Part shown: piece by piece, positions 19,288 to 20,783 of the stretch
How positions within the stretch are numbered: the stretch's first letter is position 1
Layout: every line of letters starts with the position of its first letter
NCBI GenBank assembly: GCA_030157745.1
Contig: JAOAUE010000019.1
Coordinates: 1 to 20,783, forward strand
Source of the DNA: Minisyncoccota bacterium
Lineage (GTDB): Bacteria; Patescibacteriota; Minisyncoccia; Phycocordibacterales; UBA9973
Length of the DNA stretch: 20,783 nt
Direction of reading: 5' to 3'
Notes under the pieces: generated by a model
The model's database searches: none
What the model was told of the DNA's origin: nothing
What the model saw: only the letters and a program-made list of their open reading frames with translations
Translations under genes and position numbers: made by a program

Positions 19288-19998
19288 ATGGAATTTACAT
19301 TTTCGATTAGAAAAACATTAAGAGAATCTTGGGAGCTTTTCAAAAAACACGCTTGGTTTTTTGTGGGACTTGCTGCTGTTAACGTGGTTTTGAATTTTAG
19401 TGGTAATGGCAAGCATACTCCAGTAGTGATTTCTATTATTTTGTTGATAGCTACCTTTATTTGGTCAATCGTTATGATGAAAGTATCTCTCGCTGCTGCT
19501 GATGGCAGGGAAGATATGTTCCATTTCTCAAAAATCCAAAGCATGCTCCCTTCTTGGAAACAGGCTCTCGGTATCATAGGGGTAGGAATACTATCCGGCC
19601 TACTTTTTATAGGAGGACTTATACTTTTGATTATCCCTGGTCTTTGGATAGCTTTTCGTTTGAGCCTATCAAATCTATCTTATCTTGATAAAGAAGAAGG
19701 TGTTCGAAAAGCCCTCAGAACTTCTTGGAATCTAACAAAAGGCAATGCTTTCTGGACTGTTGTTCTTGTCGCTATAGTCAGCATGTTTCTTTATCTCGTA
19801 GGTATCATCCTTCTTGGGGTAGGTATTTTGGTGACATATCCTTTAGCTATGATATTTATGGCTAAGTTTTACCGCGCACTTACTCTTCACCATGCTGGTC
19901 TTGTTCCAGCGACTAGTCCTGCTGTTCAACCAGCTGAGATCCCAGCTCATACAGAGCCTGCTCCAGAGCATCACCACGAAAGTGAAACTCAAGCTTAA
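19288..19998 (+). CDS. Multi-TM protein with a Pro/His-rich tail (GPDPase-memb/DUF975-like)
   Basis: A 236-aa protein from ATG 19288 (MEFTFSIRKTLRESWELFKKH); a TTG at 19276 is unlikely. It has an amphipathic N-terminus, then about five TM helices, including 'GLLFIGGLILLIIPGLWIAFRLSLSN' and 'TSWNLTKGNAFWTVVLVAIVS', a pattern ('...PG.w...r......A..dee.g...Al..Sw.l.kg') shared by uncharacterised membrane proteins of the GPDPase-membrane/DUF975/UPF0259 type. The last ~30 residues form a low-complexity tail with AEIPAHTEPAPEHHHESE. No clear promoter at the start; it may be read from the ftsI transcript. Function unknown. Confidence 0.78.
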   Translation: MEFTFSIRKTLRESWELFKKHAWFFVGLAAVNVVLNFSGNGKHTPVVISIILLIATFIWSIVMMKVSLAAADGREDMFHFSKIQSMLPSWKQALGIIGVGILSGLLFIGGLILLIIPGLWIAFRLSLSNLSYLDKEEGVRKALRTSWNLTKGNAFWTVVLVAIVSMFLYLVGIILLGVGILVTYPLAMIFMAKFYRALTLHHAGLVPATSPAVQPAEIPAHTEPAPEHHHESETQA

Positions 19999-20005
19999 TA
20001 AAAAA

Positions 20006-20037
20006 AGCAAAAATCCCCAGAGATGGGGATTTTTGCT
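20006..20037 (+). terminator. Perfect 14-bp intrinsic terminator
   Basis: AGCAAAAATCCCCA (20006-20019), GAGA loop, TGGGGATTTTTGCT (20024-20037). Closes the mraZ-to-19998 run. The -35 of the next gene begins at its last base. Confidence 0.93.
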
Positions 20038-20063
20038 TGACAGAGTTTATTATTTGTTATAGT
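20037..20063 (+). promoter_or_regulatory. Promoter of the 134-aa gene
   Basis: TTGACA (20037-20042), 15 bp, TATAGT (20058-20063) with an extended TGt. The spacing is short but compensated by the extended -10. The leader is about 13 nt. Confidence 0.5.
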
Positions 20064-20082
20064 TTATAAAAAAAGAGAAATT

Positions 20083-20487
20083 ATGAAAACTGAAAACAAG
20101 CCCAAGATATTTTTACTTGGTACAGAAAGTGAGAGGTTACTTTACTTAAGTCTCCTTGAAGAGGAGGGGGTAAATGCGGATATTTCTGAGGATGAAGACT
20201 TAAAAAGTGTTTTAGAAAAAGCGGTTTTAAACACAGAAGCTTTTTCTCTTATCTTAGCAACTTCAGCTATTCGTATAGATGATGAACTAACCTTAGATGG
20301 TATTTATGAGGGGCAACCTATAAAAACATTTATTAAGAGTAAAAGTGAAAATCTGTTTATTCTCTGTTTCTCTTCAATACCAGAGCAAAGAATAGGTGCA
20401 AACTTTGATTTTTTTGTCAGTTCCCATCCCAAAAATTCCGAGAAGGTTTTTGTTCAAAAGATAAAAAGTATTTTGATAGGTAAGTAA
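20083..20487 (+). CDS. Hypothetical soluble alpha/beta protein, 134 aa
   Basis: The outline resembles a response-regulator receiver: a beta strand then helix at 'KIFLLGTESERLLYLSLLEEEGVNADISEDED', 'FSLILATSAIRIDDELTLDGI' where the third strand would be, 'NLFILCFSSIPEQR' for the fourth strand (with the usual Ser/Thr), and 'FDFFVSSHPKNSEKVFVQKIKSIL' with Lys-like end. The phospho-acceptor Asp expected after strand three is absent (LILATSAI), so it would be a pseudo-receiver if the fold is right. I do not assign a family. It stands alone between two terminators. Confidence 0.7.
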   Translation: MKTENKPKIFLLGTESERLLYLSLLEEEGVNADISEDEDLKSVLEKAVLNTEAFSLILATSAIRIDDELTLDGIYEGQPIKTFIKSKSENLFILCFSSIPEQRIGANFDFFVSSHPKNSEKVFVQKIKSILIGK

Positions 20488-20492
20488 TAAGT

Positions 20493-20521
20493 AGTTCCTG
20501 GTGAAAACTGGGGACTTTTTT
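20493..20521 (+). terminator. Intrinsic terminator with GAAA tetraloop
   Basis: AGTTCCTGGT (20493-20502), GAAA, ACTGGGGACT (20507-20516): a 10-bp stem with G-T wobbles closed by a GNRA tetraloop, followed by TTTTT. Confidence 0.8.
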
Positions 20522-20595
20522 GTTTTCTCAAAACTCGTGTTAGAATATTCTCGCAACTTTACTGAGACTGCTCTCTGGTAGCCTCGGCGAAGCAG

Positions 20596-20663
20596 GGCCC
20601 TATCGTCCCTGCCAGCCCTCCCGATGGGTCGGGTGCAGGCTGGTATCGGTTGGTGGACACAGG
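20596..20663 (+). pseudogene. Partial tRNA-Glu 5' copy split by a 36-bp GC-rich insert
   Basis: 20596-20607 (GGCCCTATCGTC) is identical to tRNA positions 1-12 at 20711-20722. After a 36-bp insertion the match resumes: TATCGGTT then GGT then GGACACA, against TATCGGTT, A, GGACACA in the intact gene. The similarity stops before the anticodon arm, so no functional tRNA can form. It may be a duplication remnant or part of a transcribed structured leader. Confidence 0.6.
20608..20643. repeat. 36-bp GC-rich hairpin-forming insert
   Basis: CCAGCC (20612-20617) pairs with GGCTGG (20638-20643), enclosing CCCGA (20620-20624)-TGGG-TCGGG (20629-20633). An alternative outer pairing is CCTGC (20608-20612) with GCAGG (20635-20639). 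It is far richer in G and C than the surroundings, which suggests a small palindromic element rather than native sequence. Confidence 0.6.
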
Positions 20664-20710
20664 TATGGTGTTTTTGATTAAAAGGTATATTGCAAACAAA
20701 ATAAAAATAT

Positions 20711-20783
20711 GGCCCTATCGTCTATCGGTTAGGACACATCCTTCTCAAGGATGGAAGCGGAGTTCGATTCTCCGTAGGGTCAC
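20711..20783 (+). tRNA. tRNA-Glu, anticodon CTC
   Basis: All arms fold: acceptor GGCCCTA with TAGGGTC (one G-T), D stem GTCT/GGAC, anticodon stem CATCC/GGATG with loop TTCTCAA giving anticodon CTC at 20744-20746, variable loop GAAG, T stem CGGAG/CTCCG with loop TTCGATT. The discriminator is A (20782), as in Bacillus tRNA-Glu, and the final C is probably the first base of an encoded CCA cut by the window edge. It reads GAG. A tRNA-Glu(TTC) is not seen in this window. Confidence 0.95.

Noticed and set aside
1..20783. CRISPR arrays, insertion sequences, phage modules or rRNA genes.
   Set aside because: No regularly spaced repeats, transposase, integrase or phage structural genes, and no rRNA-like sequence were seen.

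Overview
The window reads as a chromosomal segment of a small-genome bacterium of the Candidate Phyla Radiation (Patescibacteria), most likely a Parcubacteria-type lineage. This is inference from content: an AT-rich sequence, very tight packing with 1-23 nt overlaps, many small 2-4 TM proteins of unknown function, a 61-aa zinc-ribbon protein, a compressed division cluster (mraZ, rsmH, an FtsL-like gene, ftsI) with no mur/mraY genes following, and no mobile-element or phage genes. No taxonomic marker gene such as 16S rRNA is present.

Layout. 1-742: the end of a membrane protein with a possible C-terminal winged helix, cut by the window edge. 743-1563: an ArsR-type regulator flanked by two copies of a 32-bp near-repeat, then a 2-TM protein. 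1603-3831: an HNH-like protein (minus strand), a Tet-family MFS exporter (plus) and an unknown 120-aa protein (minus). 3905-6968: a plus-strand run of tspO, a DUF167 gene, a 2-TM protein, a DUF1905 gene, a transglutaminase-like protein, a zinc ribbon, engB and a DUF378 gene. 7032-7814: a minus-strand RsuA/RluB-type pseudouridine synthase sharing a bidirectional terminator with the DUF378 gene. 7896-9686: a 21-codon lysine-rich micro-gene with its own terminator, a putative wHTH-TM protein, a DoxX/DoxD-like membrane protein and an unknown basic protein. 9754-11442: a repair operon (msrA, AlkD-like, EVE). 11461-15783: CPBP protease, SIMPL protein, a secreted and membrane-anchored protein, a small MreD-position membrane protein, PBP2 and greA. 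15836-19264: a DnaA box, an array of MraZ boxes, mraZ-rsmH-ftsL-like-ftsI. 19288-20487: a membrane protein with a Pro/His-rich tail and an unknown 134-aa protein. 20596-20783: a partial copy of the 5' part of tRNA-Glu interrupted by a 36-bp GC-rich hairpin sequence, followed by the intact tRNA-Glu(CTC).

Two gene sets act together most clearly. Elongation and division peptidoglycan synthesis is represented by two class B transpeptidases about 2.3 kb apart, the second under a promoter covered by MraZ boxes. Damage handling is represented by msrA, the alkyl-purine glycosylase-like gene and the EVE gene, which overlap or nearly touch behind one promoter.

The strongest genome-level signal is promoter geometry. 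At least thirteen genes have a -10 hexamer (often extended, TGnTATAAT) only 6-11 nt before the start codon, which implies leaderless or nearly leaderless mRNAs. Intrinsic terminators are clear and frequent. I saw no CRISPR array, IS element or phage module.
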